The notes below the pieces were generated by a model. That model was not told the origin of the DNA. It did not search any database and saw only the letters and a list, made by a program, of their open reading frames with translations. A stretch of DNA of 57,178 bases. Source: Fibrobacteria bacterium. GTDB taxonomy: Bacteria > Fibrobacterota > Fibrobacteria > UBA11236. The stretch is from assembly GCA_025360005.1 (NCBI GenBank), contig JANYDA010000039.1, forward strand, positions 1-57,178, given 5' to 3'. The position numbers and the translations under genes were made by a program. This document shows, piece after piece, positions 25,994-34,792 of the stretch (position 1 is the first letter of the stretch; each line of letters begins with the position of its first letter).

Positions 25994-27160
25994 TTAGTCG
26001 GGTTGCGGGGGATTGATTGGAAAAGGAATGTGACTGTCGGTGGCCTTGGGGGTGTTGTCCGATTTGCGAAGGTTCTCCACCCAGTAAGCCGCAACGCCTC
26101 CTCCGATACCCAATACTCCCAGGGAGATCCATAGGGCTTTGTTGGATTTGCTACCGTCCTTGACCATCACCGGCCTAGGCTCGTCTTTTTCTTTACTGAA
26201 TAGAGTATTGAAAAAAACCTTTTCGTAGTCCAGCAATTTGATCAAGTCTTCCGAAGGCTGAGGGGGCAATTCCAGCACCATGGCCTTGCCCGTTACATCG
26301 TACATGGCCAAGCGATAGATATAGCTTCTGCCATCGCGATACAGGCGGGAATAAAGAAGATTGGACACTCCCAGCTTCTGGCCCAGGCCGATCATGTTCT
26401 CCAGGGAAGGAACGACGGAGTATTTATTGATCTCCAGCGCCGTCAACAACTCCGTGAGCTCGGTGGGGCTCATGAGATCGAAGACCGGATTCCCATAAAT
26501 GCGGGTGCAAACCCTCTCGAAAAAAGCCCGGGACTGGAGCGAATTCTCGCTCAGATCGATCACGGCCAGCGTCTTGCCGTGCTTCGACTTGTCACCGTCC
26601 GGCTTGACTTGGGCGATTTCCGCCGCCGCGCCCGCAAAAAGCTTTTCCAAGGAATGCATCCGCTCGGAATCGGAAGAACCTTCGCCCTCGATCACCTTGG
26701 TCCAGACGATCTTGGCCGTGGGAATATGCAACAGCTTCATGGTAACCGCTTGCACCGATGCCAGCGGGGAAGAAGTGCCGAAAAGGACGTACTCCGCCTG
26801 TACGACGTTGCCGATATCGAAACTGCATTGGGGATTGTTGCAACTTTGATGCGGATTGATGTTGAACTCGCCAAGGCGCTTGCTGATGGAATCCCGGGAA
26901 AGAATGGACCACTTTCCCGTGGCTGCCAGGGCGCGCCGGACTATATCCGACACTTCCGGCTTTTGCTGATTATCGCTAAGGTCCACGAATTCGAGGATGG
27001 CCATGCGGCTGGGTCCTCGCAAGGGCTCCGATTTAGGGGTCGCGGTGGTACCCATGGATACGGCCAGGGCAGTCACGACCATCAGAATGGGTATCAGTTT
27101 CAAATCAGTTCCCAGTAGTGCAAATGAGAAGATAGAGAAATCGAAGGGCCCCCGAGCCAT
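25994..27160 (-). CDS. CsgG/LpoB-like envelope protein with C-terminal membrane segment
   Basis: The 388-residue protein has an N-terminal hydrophobic export segment (LKLIPILMVVTALAVSM). Two copies of a fold resembling CsgG/LpoB or the TolB N-terminal domain follow: RMAILEFVDLSDNQQKPEVS with AEYVLFGTSS, and TLAVIDLSENSLQSRAFFER with VSNLLYSRLY. Near the C-terminus, ALWISLGVLGIGGGVAAYWV is a probable membrane helix. I use the ATG at 27160 because AGGA sits eight bases upstream and the promoter would otherwise give almost no leader. It is the first gene of the long minus-strand operon. Confidence 0.75.
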   Translation of the reverse strand: MARGPFDFSIFSFALLGTDLKLIPILMVVTALAVSMGTTATPKSEPLRGPSRMAILEFVDLSDNQQKPEVSDIVRRALAATGKWSILSRDSISKRLGEFNINPHQSCNNPQCSFDIGNVVQAEYVLFGTSSPLASVQAVTMKLLHIPTAKIVWTKVIEGEGSSDSERMHSLEKLFAGAAAEIAQVKPDGDKSKHGKTLAVIDLSENSLQSRAFFERVCTRIYGNPVFDLMSPTELTELLTALEINKYSVVPSLENMIGLGQKLGVSNLLYSRLYRDGRSYIYRLAMYDVTGKAMVLELPPQPSEDLIKLLDYEKVFFNTLFSKEKDEPRPVMVKDGSKSNKALWISLGVLGIGGGVAAYWVENLRKSDNTPKATDSHIPFPINPPQPD

Positions 27161-27194
27161 TCCATTTATCCTAAAAATAAACAAAGCCCGGAGA

Positions 27195-27222
27195 AATATA
27201 CCCCGTAATTTAAAAAAGTGAA
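27195..27222 (-). promoter_or_regulatory. Candidate promoter of the Tol-like/peptide-transporter operon
   Basis: On the minus strand TTCACT (27222-27217) and TATATT (27200-27195) are separated by 16 bases. The -10 matches five of six consensus positions. Transcription would start near 27188, about 28 bases before the ATG at 27160, leaving room for the AGGA ribosome-binding site. Confidence 0.5.
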
Positions 27223-27344
27223 GCGGTTCCCGAGGTTAAACCCGATCCACGCGTGCTTTCCGCACGCTCATGGGAACGGAGAAGACGAGCGTAAGGCGCC
27301 CATCGATTGAAAATCTCCCGCTTTTTTTTAACTTCAGCCCCAGC

Positions 27345-27419
27345 GGCGACATACCCAAGTGGTAAGGGAGAGCTCTGCAAAAGCTTTATTCAGCGGTTCG
27401 AATCCGCTTGTCGCCTCCA
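27345..27419 (+). tRNA. tRNA-Cys (anticodon GCA)
   Basis: The 75-base gene folds as a complete cloverleaf. The acceptor GGCGACA pairs with TGTCGCC, the D stem is CCC/GGG with an AAGTGGTAA loop, and the anticodon stem is GAGCT/AGCTT with loop CTGCAAA (anticodon GCA). The T arm is AGCGG-TTCGAAT-CCGCT, and CCA is encoded at 27417-27419. It is the only intact tRNA seen in the window. A terminator follows about 65 bases later. Confidence 0.96.
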
Positions 27420-27484
27420 CTTTCGTTTCGGGGAAACGGAATCTACCCTGGAATCGGGTCCTGACCCATTCCTGTCTACACAAC

Positions 27485-27519
27485 AAAAAGCCCGTCCGGA
27501 TACACCGGGCGGGCTTTTT
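27485..27519. terminator. Rho-independent terminator after tRNA-Cys
   Basis: AAAAAGCCCGTCCGG (27485-27499) pairs almost perfectly with CCGGGCGGGCTTTTT (27505-27519), with a single G-T pair and a 5-base loop. It has T-runs on both strands. It can end the tRNA transcript on the plus strand and any minus-strand read-through from the PEGA gene. Confidence 0.88.
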
Positions 27520-27590
27520 AGTTTTGTTGGCGAGAGCGCCTTCCCTATATAAGATAGGGGTAAGAGGAAAGAGGAGGCGGGACGATTCTG

Positions 27591-28151
27591 CTATTTCAAG
27601 TCCACATTCAAATCAACCGTCTCTTCCGGCAATACATTGACGGATACTTCTTTCCGATGCTTACCATTGGATACCTTAAATATCCGGGTTCCCGCTTCCA
27701 GATGATTGATGGTTAGTACCCCACCCTTGGTCGTGCCTACCTCTTCCCCATCAACCGTAACGCGAGCGTTGATTTTAAGGGGATTGGTTTTGACGGCAAC
27801 GCTTCCGTAAGGCAACTTCAAGGCCTTTTCCACTGAGGTTTTCTGTCCGGCGCAAATGTTGACCCTTTCCTTCACCAACTCTTCCCCGTTTAGCATAATG
27901 GTCAGACTGAATCGGCCGGTGGCGTATGCGGTATCGATGGGAGAAAACCCCAACTTGTCGCCATTCAGGTACACGACGGCTTTTTCAGGTGTGGTGACTA
28001 CGCTGATGGAGCCGGTTTGTCCGCGAGCAGCGGCCGGATTTTCGGCGTCCTGGGAACAGCCTCCGGTGGTCTCGCTCAAGGCGAGGCCGGGCAGGGTCAG
28101 AGCCACTACCAAGGCGGCTCCGATCAGATGCATTTTCGCGGCGAAAGCCAT
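27591..28151 (-). CDS. Secreted PEGA-domain protein
   Basis: The 186-residue protein has a signal peptide (GAALVVALTLPGLALS). Two beta-rich PEGA-like units follow: TGSISVVTTPEKAVVYLNGD with KLGFSPIDT, and GSVAVKTNPLKINARVTVDG with EEVGTTKGGVLTI. PEGA domains are common in surface-layer and envelope proteins and are thought to bind polysaccharide or protein partners. The ATG at 28151 has AGGAGG four bases upstream, and a TATATT element lies about 20 bases further. It stands just downstream of the TamA-like gene in transcription-neutral orientation (same strand, 76-base gap). Confidence 0.85.
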   Translation of the reverse strand: MAFAAKMHLIGAALVVALTLPGLALSETTGGCSQDAENPAAARGQTGSISVVTTPEKAVVYLNGDKLGFSPIDTAYATGRFSLTIMLNGEELVKERVNICAGQKTSVEKALKLPYGSVAVKTNPLKINARVTVDGEEVGTTKGGVLTINHLEAGTRIFKVSNGKHRKEVSVNVLPEETVDLNVDLK

Positions 28152-28227
28152 GAATCCTCCTGGGTAAAACCCATTCTAATATACACAGAATTGTAAAAAA
28201 ACGATGGAGACCACCATCCGAATAGGC

Positions 28228-30147
28228 TTAAAAGGCCTGGGCCAAATCGATAACCCAGGCACTATGTTCACGTTGCCAGCCGTCGACGGCATAATCCAAG
28301 CGGATATTGAAAATGGAAAGCAGTGAATAACGAAGTCCCAGGCCGAACGCCCTACCCACGCCATCCTGGGTGACCGGCTTTCCCACTTCCCAGACATTCC
28401 CATAGTCCATAAAGGGCACCACCTGAACGCTTAGGAGCCATTTCCAGCGGCCGTCCGGATTGAGAAAGGCGGAGGAAAAGGGACTGGATCGGATTTCAAA
28501 CGAAGTCAGGAAATAAGCCGGCTCCAGGCCGAGTTTGGTGCAAACATTGGTATTGTCGTTCCTTTCAGGACATACCTTGCGCCAACCATAACTGCGTACG
28601 CTGCGTGGTCCTCCCAGGAAAAAGCGTTCCGAGTTCAGCCCGCCATCCCCATAGAAGCGCCCCCCATCCAAGCGGAAGGCGAGCTTGAGCCTTTCCATCA
28701 AGGGGTAATAGAAAGAGCTTTCCCCCTCCAGCCAATTGTGGCGCGAGGAGACCGGCACGTCGATGCGGTTGGCGTTGGAAAAGGATCCTCCGTTGCCCCA
28801 AGTGAGCGACCAACGGACGCCCCGGGTAGGACTCACGGCATCGTCCAGGAAACTGAAGTAGGCTGAGTTGATGAAGTTGAGGTTAAAGGCGCGCTCGGTG
28901 ACGATGCTGTCGGTCTTGCCGGCTATCTCGGCCGGGACACGTTCGCTCTGACCGGCCAACTCGGTACTACTGACGCCGCGTGACCAGGAGGTAAAGGCGC
29001 GCGAGATTTTACTGGCATTGGTAACATCGAAATCCCCTTCGTAGGAACCGGCGGTTTTCTGGAGCTCGCTGTCCTGGTACCAGTTGGCCACCAAATCGTT
29101 ATCGAAGCGGAGGCTGGTCCCAAAGAACAAAGGAGAAGCGTAGCCCGCGTACACGCTTTGTTTGCGTTGGGCCCAGGAGCCGCCCAACCGGCCTTCGTGA
29201 AGTTGCCCGAGCATATTCCCGTGGGACCAGTTTGTCGCTATGCCGCCTCCATATTGGGTTTCAAAGAATATGGAAGCGTCCGCCTCCCCGGGAACGCGTT
29301 CCTCGGTAGCCAGAATCAAAGCGCTGCCGTTGTCCTTGTCCGCCAGCAGGCTGTCGCGCAAGCGGACGTAATTGAAGGCGCGGGTGGATTTGAGTTTGCG
29401 TTCGAAGGATCCGGTGTTGGAAAGGCTTACGGTATCACCGGCATGCATCCCCAATAGGGCCTTAAGCAGGCGCGTACTGGTCACACCCCGGGCTCCGGTG
29501 CTGTCCCCCTCCCGGAGATTGCGGATCATCAGGGTGTCGAAAACCACCGCCGGTCCGGGCTCGACCCTGAATTCAAGGTTGACCAGCTTGGCGGCCGTAT
29601 CGGGCGAAATGGTTTCCGAGGATTTGGCATGCAGAAACCCCGCATTCCCGTAAGCGTTCAGGATCTCCCTGCGATCGCGGAAGACCACGTCCTTCTCGAA
29701 CGGTTTTCCGTTGCGGGACTGCAGCCGTCCGGGATCGAGCACGGAAGGTGAATGATCGGGCGTGAGAATGGCGACGGAACCGAAGCGGTAGCGATCGCCC
29801 TCCCGGACATGGATGCGGACGCGGTTATCCTCGGCTTTGGCGCTATCCCATCCCGGCGCGTCCACCTTGACGGCGGCGTCCAGATAGCCGATCTCCCCGT
29901 ACAGGTCCGTGATGGCGGATGCGGTTTCGTCCACCCAATCGTCCCAATCCTCGCGGGACATGCCCTTAGGGTTTTCCGGCGCGGAGAGGACCGCGTCCAT
30001 TTTCTTGCGGGCGAGATGGATGTTGCCTTCAAAGACCATTGCGGCCGGCCAAGTCCGGCCGATCGCGCATGCGAGCACTGCCAGCGTCCAGGCGAAACCC
30101 GCTGGGAACGCGGGGCGGGAATGGGATGTCAACCGATCGGACCGCAA
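28228..30147 (-). CDS. Omp85/TamA-like outer-membrane assembly protein
   Basis: The 639-residue protein has a signal peptide. POTRA-like segments follow in the first 270 residues (TDLYGEIGYLDAAVKVDAPG and ILNAYGNAGFLHAKSSETIS). The Omp85 barrel includes FFLGGPRSVRSYGWRKV, the conserved G-x-R-S-x-R-G-like motif of the L6 loop region, and DYGNVWEVG. It ends in a Phe (WVIDLAQAF), as outer-membrane barrels usually do. The family inserts proteins or lipids into the outer membrane. Immediately upstream on the same strand lies a TamB-like gene (6-base gap), so I read the pair as a TAM-type assembly system. Confidence 0.88.
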   Translation of the reverse strand: MRSDRLTSHSRPAFPAGFAWTLAVLACAIGRTWPAAMVFEGNIHLARKKMDAVLSAPENPKGMSREDWDDWVDETASAITDLYGEIGYLDAAVKVDAPGWDSAKAEDNRVRIHVREGDRYRFGSVAILTPDHSPSVLDPGRLQSRNGKPFEKDVVFRDRREILNAYGNAGFLHAKSSETISPDTAAKLVNLEFRVEPGPAVVFDTLMIRNLREGDSTGARGVTSTRLLKALLGMHAGDTVSLSNTGSFERKLKSTRAFNYVRLRDSLLADKDNGSALILATEERVPGEADASIFFETQYGGGIATNWSHGNMLGQLHEGRLGGSWAQRKQSVYAGYASPLFFGTSLRFDNDLVANWYQDSELQKTAGSYEGDFDVTNASKISRAFTSWSRGVSSTELAGQSERVPAEIAGKTDSIVTERAFNLNFINSAYFSFLDDAVSPTRGVRWSLTWGNGGSFSNANRIDVPVSSRHNWLEGESSFYYPLMERLKLAFRLDGGRFYGDGGLNSERFFLGGPRSVRSYGWRKVCPERNDNTNVCTKLGLEPAYFLTSFEIRSSPFSSAFLNPDGRWKWLLSVQVVPFMDYGNVWEVGKPVTQDGVGRAFGLGLRYSLLSIFNIRLDYAVDGWQREHSAWVIDLAQAF

Positions 30148-30153
30148 GCCGGC

Positions 30154-33100
30154 CTACCAAAGATCCCAGAATTTATAACGATAGCGAATGCCGACCTGTC
30201 CCCGGACCTGGCGGTTCTGCTCGGTGGCCTTTTCCTCCGGGCGGGATTCCGCCGAGACCTCCAAGGTGACGCGATCGCGCACGCGCCGCTTCCATTCGGA
30301 ATTGCGGGAGGCCAACTCAAGGGGAGGACGCCATTCCATGGCCGCTTTGCTTTCCCAGGGATTCTGCAATTTCTTCTCGGGATGATAACCCGCCTTGGCC
30401 TTGAAACTCACGCCCCATTTCTCCTTGCTCTCCACGCCGATAGCCACGGGCTCGGAACCGGAGGTGTCCCCGGAAACCGCGGTGCCGATCCCGCTCACGG
30501 AAGTATTCTTGATCCAGCCGCCCGAGAACCTGTCGCCCACGCTGGTAAGCTTCTCGTTGATGGTCGGCTCCAGCAGCACGAATACGGCCTCGCCATAATT
30601 GCCGCCGCCGGCTCCCGCCACGTACTCGCCCGAATAGCAACCGCGGCTCACGGAATTGATGAGCGCGGAAGGCTCCAGGCTTTCGCCGGAATTGCCGCCG
30701 CAATCGCTGTCGTAGGTGAACGCCATTTCATCCAGGCGGCCGGCCAGCTTGACGAAAACATTGCAGGTGCGCTTGGTGTCCGGTTTGCAGTCCGAACGCA
30801 AGCGCTTGCCCCCTTCAACGGATATGCGTCCCTCTTCCAGAGTCGCGTTCTGCCATTTCAAATCGAAATCGGTGATGTCGTACGATTGGCTGGTTTGGCC
30901 CAACTCTCCGCTGAGCGCGGAGAATTCCCCGGATAACAGCGTGTAAGGATAGACCCCCTTAACCGCCAAGTCCCCCACGAAGAACATCCTCAAGACATCC
31001 GTTTCCACCCGGTTCTCGGAGCCGGCGGTTTCCAAGTTCAATTGCACGTCCATGGGTTTTACCCGCCTCTTGCGCTTGTCGCTTTTGACCGTGCGAATGG
31101 ACTTTTGCAGCTCGCGAAACCCGATCTTGTGCTTGAACAGGAAGTTGCGCAGCTTGGCCTTGATCTTGAGCTCGGGATTGCGCACGATAGTTGCCGAGGA
31201 GCCCTTATTGGTCTTGGGGGGAGGAGGCCGGAAATAGGCCAATTCCATGTTTTCCAAGGTTCCGTGCATGCTGATGGGGGGCTTCGAGGATCCGAAATCC
31301 GCTTTACCCACGATGGCCTCCGCTTTAAGGCCGGATGAATCGAACGCCAGCGAAGCGTCGGCATCGGTCAGGATGAGCTTCTGGATCCCCGGCCATTGCA
31401 GGGCCAGCGCCGCCCCATGTAACTTTGCAGTTACCCTGGGACCGCCCGTCAGATCGCAATCGGCTTCCCCGGTCAAGGTCACGCCGGCCGCGGTGGAAGC
31501 CCGCAAGTCCGGGATGCGCAGTCTTCCGTCCCGGAGCGATAAGGTCCCGCCGAATGATTGCGTGTCCAAGCCCGGGACCGCGTACCGGCCCGCGAAGGAA
31601 CCGGAGTCCAACACCATCGCCCGCAGGATTTCCCGGCTCAATGGAAGCCGGAGATGGCCGCCCAGCCTCGCGTCTCGGACGGTTCCAGCATCGCCCGGAA
31701 GGTCCAGATCCCCGGCCAGGGAAAGTTCGCCTTCCAGATCCTGGAATTGCCCGCTGCGCCCTTGGAAGCCGAGGCGCATGCCGTCCTTGGAAAATGCCTT
31801 GAGGCTTACCCCATGGACGGCTCCCAGCACGTCCTCCACCTCGATGTCGATGGAATCATCCAACCAGGGATAGGCGTTGGAGGCGGTTCGCAGGGTGAGA
31901 CGAAGGCTTTCTCCCTGCCCGATCAGATCCAGGCGCGGCACGGACATCAGCCTGCGGAGCGGCCGCAACTGCAAATCGCGCGCCTGGTAGAGCCCGCGGA
32001 ACCCGCTGGTATCCGTATAGGAGAGCTTGCCGTTGAGGCTGCCTTGTTCCACCGGAAAACCCGGCCCCAGGAAGCCGGCCAGGCTGGCAGCGTCGAATTT
32101 TTCCGCCCGCAACGCCAGGCTCTGCACGTCTTGGAGGCCGGCATGCCCCATTTGCCAGAATTGCTTTCCTCCCAGCCGCAATGACCCGGAGAAATCCAAA
32201 TCCGATCCGCCCAAACCCACGTCGACGCCCTTGGCCCGAAACAACAGGGCATCCCAGTCGGCCTTGGCTTTTACGGTCAAGGCCCGGCCGGCGTAGTCCA
32301 AGCCGGCCTCCGCATCGATCCATCCCGTGCGGGCCTTCCAATCCCACTCGAACCCGCCTGTGAGCAGGGGCTTCAGCGCGCTCAGATTGCGGAGGCGCGT
32401 ATATGGCAGGTATTGGCAGTCCACTTTTTCCGCGCGCACCGTCATGAACCCGGGCCGGGCCATCGCGTATTCCACCAACCCGTAACGCGGATGTTTCGTA
32501 CGGAAGGCGAGGGACACCTGCCGCCTCCGGCCGGATTTGCCCTCTACCCGCTTGCCCCATTCCACCTGTCCGGTGATGGGCCACATGATGTCCTTGGCAT
32601 ACAGTCGGGAACCGGTCAGATAATACCCGGTCTTGTTGACGTTCTGGACAGCGTACAACGAGTCTCCGGCCGCCCCATAAGCTCTGGGCTGCCGCACCCA
32701 CGCTTCCACCGTCAACCCGTTGCGGCCCAGCTCGCCCTTGACGCGCGCGTACTTGAAAGAAACGTTGGTGTCCACCCAGGCATGCATCCAGGTTTCCCTG
32801 GGATCCGCGGTGCCGGTGAATTGAAGCTTCCAGGTTGAGTCGCGCCGGGCGCCGGCGCCGGCCTTGGCCGGCCCCGCGATCCAGGATGCGGCAGCCGGCG
32901 AGCGCGGGACTTTGGGCAAAGCGAGCGACGGGCCCGCCGTGGAATCGGGAACCCGGAACGCGCGGCCCCGGAGCACGGAACTATCGCGCGTGCGCACTTC
33001 CGCCTCCAGGTTAAGGCCAGGGAGGATGGTCAACCGCCGGATCTCCGCATCCCCGGGAAGAATGCGATCTCCCAAGCGGAAACGGAAATCATGGCTATAG

Positions 33101-34134
33101 CCGGAAAGCGTGGCTCTGAGACCGGCAGGTATGCGCGCCAACCCACTGTCCGGATTGGGAATCTCGAAACGGCCTTGCAGATAGACGGTTTCCTCCGTCA
33201 AGCCTAGGGACTTGAGATGGAGTCGCCCCCGCGTATCCTCCAGATCACATTGCACTTCTACCCGCTGGGGACCCACTTGCCAAACCCGGGGCGTGGTGAA
33301 AGCGGCTTTGATGCCGCCGGCCTGACGGGTACCGGTTTCCCACCTGGCATGCAGGTCCAGATTGGAAAAGCCCGGCGGCGCGCGTCCGGGAAACAGGGAG
33401 GCAAAGCCGGAAAGCCCGGCCAACCCGGCTACCAGGGAATCTTCGCCCTCTCGCAAATCCGTTTTCTTATGCTCCCCGTCCAGGCGGACGAAATCCCCGG
33501 CGGCGTTCTGCGCCCTGATCTGGTAGCGGACGGATTTGCCGAACCAGCGGGCCGAGACGCGGTAAGCGGCGGGGATCGACACCGTGTCTTGGCGGGTATG
33601 CAGCGCGATTCCGGAGGCCTCCACCGCCATGCCCTTGGGTCCTTGCGAGTAAAGCGCCAGATCCTGCGCCTGGGCGGATCCCCAACCGCCTACACGGACT
33701 TCCAATCTGTTGGCCGTTACTTTGAAACCGAAGGGGATGCGCAAGTTTGGAAAAGCGGGGATTCGCCGCGGCTTCTTTTTCCTATCCCGCCGCGCACTTT
33801 CCGAAGTGTCCGGATCCATTCCGATCTTCACGATGTCCGTTGCCACGCTTATGTCCGGCCGGAGGGATGCCAGGGAATTCAGGAAACGGATATCGCTGAG
33901 GATCCTTCCCGTGCGGAGCGAAAAATGCGGGGCGGAAACCTCCACGGAGTCGGAAATGAAATTCAGGTTCCAACCCAGATTGGGATTGGCAAGACGCAGA
34001 CGGAAATCACCGAAGGCGAGCTCCCGATGAAGGTGTTGGTTCAACCAAACGCGGGCGAGTACGAACGCGGAAGGAAGGATCGCGGCCGGCGAGGCGATAA
34101 GCCCCCAGAGAAGCCAGCGTTTGGCCTTGGTCAT
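30154..34134 (-). CDS. TamB/AsmA-like giant envelope protein
   Basis: The 1326-residue protein starts MTKAKRWLLWGLIASPAAIL with one N-terminal membrane anchor. Over a thousand residues of repetitive beta-strands follow, as in the AsmA/TamB superfamily of groove-shaped lipid-transfer proteins. The C-terminal 250 residues (GRISVEGGKRLRSDCKP through VRGQVGIRYRYKFWDLW, listed in part) resemble the TamB DUF490 region and end in an aromatic-rich strand. It would span the periplasm and work with the Omp85 partner encoded next. I chose the ATG at 34134 because the signal anchor starts there; an upstream frame extends 78 residues of unlikely sequence. Confidence 0.85.
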   Translation of the reverse strand: MTKAKRWLLWGLIASPAAILPSAFVLARVWLNQHLHRELAFGDFRLRLANPNLGWNLNFISDSVEVSAPHFSLRTGRILSDIRFLNSLASLRPDISVATDIVKIGMDPDTSESARRDRKKKPRRIPAFPNLRIPFGFKVTANRLEVRVGGWGSAQAQDLALYSQGPKGMAVEASGIALHTRQDTVSIPAAYRVSARWFGKSVRYQIRAQNAAGDFVRLDGEHKKTDLREGEDSLVAGLAGLSGFASLFPGRAPPGFSNLDLHARWETGTRQAGGIKAAFTTPRVWQVGPQRVEVQCDLEDTRGRLHLKSLGLTEETVYLQGRFEIPNPDSGLARIPAGLRATLSGYSHDFRFRLGDRILPGDAEIRRLTILPGLNLEAEVRTRDSSVLRGRAFRVPDSTAGPSLALPKVPRSPAAASWIAGPAKAGAGARRDSTWKLQFTGTADPRETWMHAWVDTNVSFKYARVKGELGRNGLTVEAWVRQPRAYGAAGDSLYAVQNVNKTGYYLTGSRLYAKDIMWPITGQVEWGKRVEGKSGRRRQVSLAFRTKHPRYGLVEYAMARPGFMTVRAEKVDCQYLPYTRLRNLSALKPLLTGGFEWDWKARTGWIDAEAGLDYAGRALTVKAKADWDALLFRAKGVDVGLGGSDLDFSGSLRLGGKQFWQMGHAGLQDVQSLALRAEKFDAASLAGFLGPGFPVEQGSLNGKLSYTDTSGFRGLYQARDLQLRPLRRLMSVPRLDLIGQGESLRLTLRTASNAYPWLDDSIDIEVEDVLGAVHGVSLKAFSKDGMRLGFQGRSGQFQDLEGELSLAGDLDLPGDAGTVRDARLGGHLRLPLSREILRAMVLDSGSFAGRYAVPGLDTQSFGGTLSLRDGRLRIPDLRASTAAGVTLTGEADCDLTGGPRVTAKLHGAALALQWPGIQKLILTDADASLAFDSSGLKAEAIVGKADFGSSKPPISMHGTLENMELAYFRPPPPKTNKGSSATIVRNPELKIKAKLRNFLFKHKIGFRELQKSIRTVKSDKRKRRVKPMDVQLNLETAGSENRVETDVLRMFFVGDLAVKGVYPYTLLSGEFSALSGELGQTSQSYDITDFDLKWQNATLEEGRISVEGGKRLRSDCKPDTKRTCNVFVKLAGRLDEMAFTYDSDCGGNSGESLEPSALINSVSRGCYSGEYVAGAGGGNYGEAVFVLLEPTINEKLTSVGDRFSGGWIKNTSVSGIGTAVSGDTSGSEPVAIGVESKEKWGVSFKAKAGYHPEKKLQNPWESKAAMEWRPPLELASRNSEWKRRVRDRVTLEVSAESRPEEKATEQNRQVRGQVGIRYRYKFWDLW

Positions 34135-34385
34135 CCTTTTCACCCTAGCGGTTGCACAAGCATTTGATTCGCATGGGCTTACGTAACTCCATCCGGACCT
34201 TGTCCCAATCCGTACGGTCCCGCAGATCCGGTTTTGCCGGCATGGCCCCGCTGGTTCCCAAACTACTAATCCGCGGGTATTTCCGTCTTGGCCCGCCTTC
34301 AGGCATTTGACCTTCTTTTCGGACCGGCCGGATGATATAATCTTCCAGAATCTCGGGCCCTGAACCAATATCGTAAAAACGCACC

Positions 34386-34664
34386 ATGGAATTCCAACAC
34401 AAGCTGAAATTGGCGGTGGCCCTCAAGTATACTCAGGACGAAGACGTGTCGCCTCTGGTAGTCGCCTCCGGACGCGGAGCGCTGGCCCAGGCTTTGGTGA
34501 AGAAGGCGATGGACCTGGACATCCCGATCCATCCCGACGGAGAGCTGGCGGAATTGTTGAGCGAAGTGGACGTGGGCCACAGCATCCCTGAAGAACTCTA
34601 CGAAGTGGTGGCCCAGATTATGGCGATGGTGTACCGCATGGACATGGCTGTGGGCAGAAAATGA
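34386..34664 (+). CDS. Orphan FlhB C-terminal-like domain protein
   Basis: The 92-residue protein matches the cytoplasmic domain of the FlhB/YscU export-switch family: AVALKYTQDEDVSPLVVASG, ALVKKAMDLDIPIHPDGELA, and SEVDVGHSIPEELYEVVAQI. It lacks the four membrane helices and the NPTH autocleavage motif. Such stand-alone domains are known in many bacteria, often without any flagellum nearby. No other flagellar or type III secretion gene is in this window, so its partner is unknown. It is divergent from the TamB-like gene with a 251-base gap. Confidence 0.88.
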   Translation: MEFQHKLKLAVALKYTQDEDVSPLVVASGRGALAQALVKKAMDLDIPIHPDGELAELLSEVDVGHSIPEELYEVVAQIMAMVYRMDMAVGRK

Positions 34665-34729
34665 ACGCAGGATCATGGACGAATGATTCCGCCGTATCAC
34701 GGTTTTGGATGACTATACGCGCAGAAATA

Positions 34730-34774
34730 CGGGTTTGTAAATAACCCGAGTGATATTAGTTTATAACACTCGGG
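34730..34774 (+). promoter_or_regulatory. Two overlapping, mutually exclusive hairpins ahead of the partner-switching operon
   Basis: CGGGTT (34730-34735) pairs with AACCCG (34743-34748). CCCGAGTG (34745-34752) pairs perfectly with CACTCGGG (34767-34774). The two dyads share 34745-34748, so only one can form in an RNA. The second ends 18 bases before the TTG start of the first gene, next to GAGAGGGG, the probable ribosome-binding site. Either a leader switch or two operator dyads would fit. Confidence 0.4.
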
Positions 34775-34792
34775 AAGCGAGAGGGGATTTGC

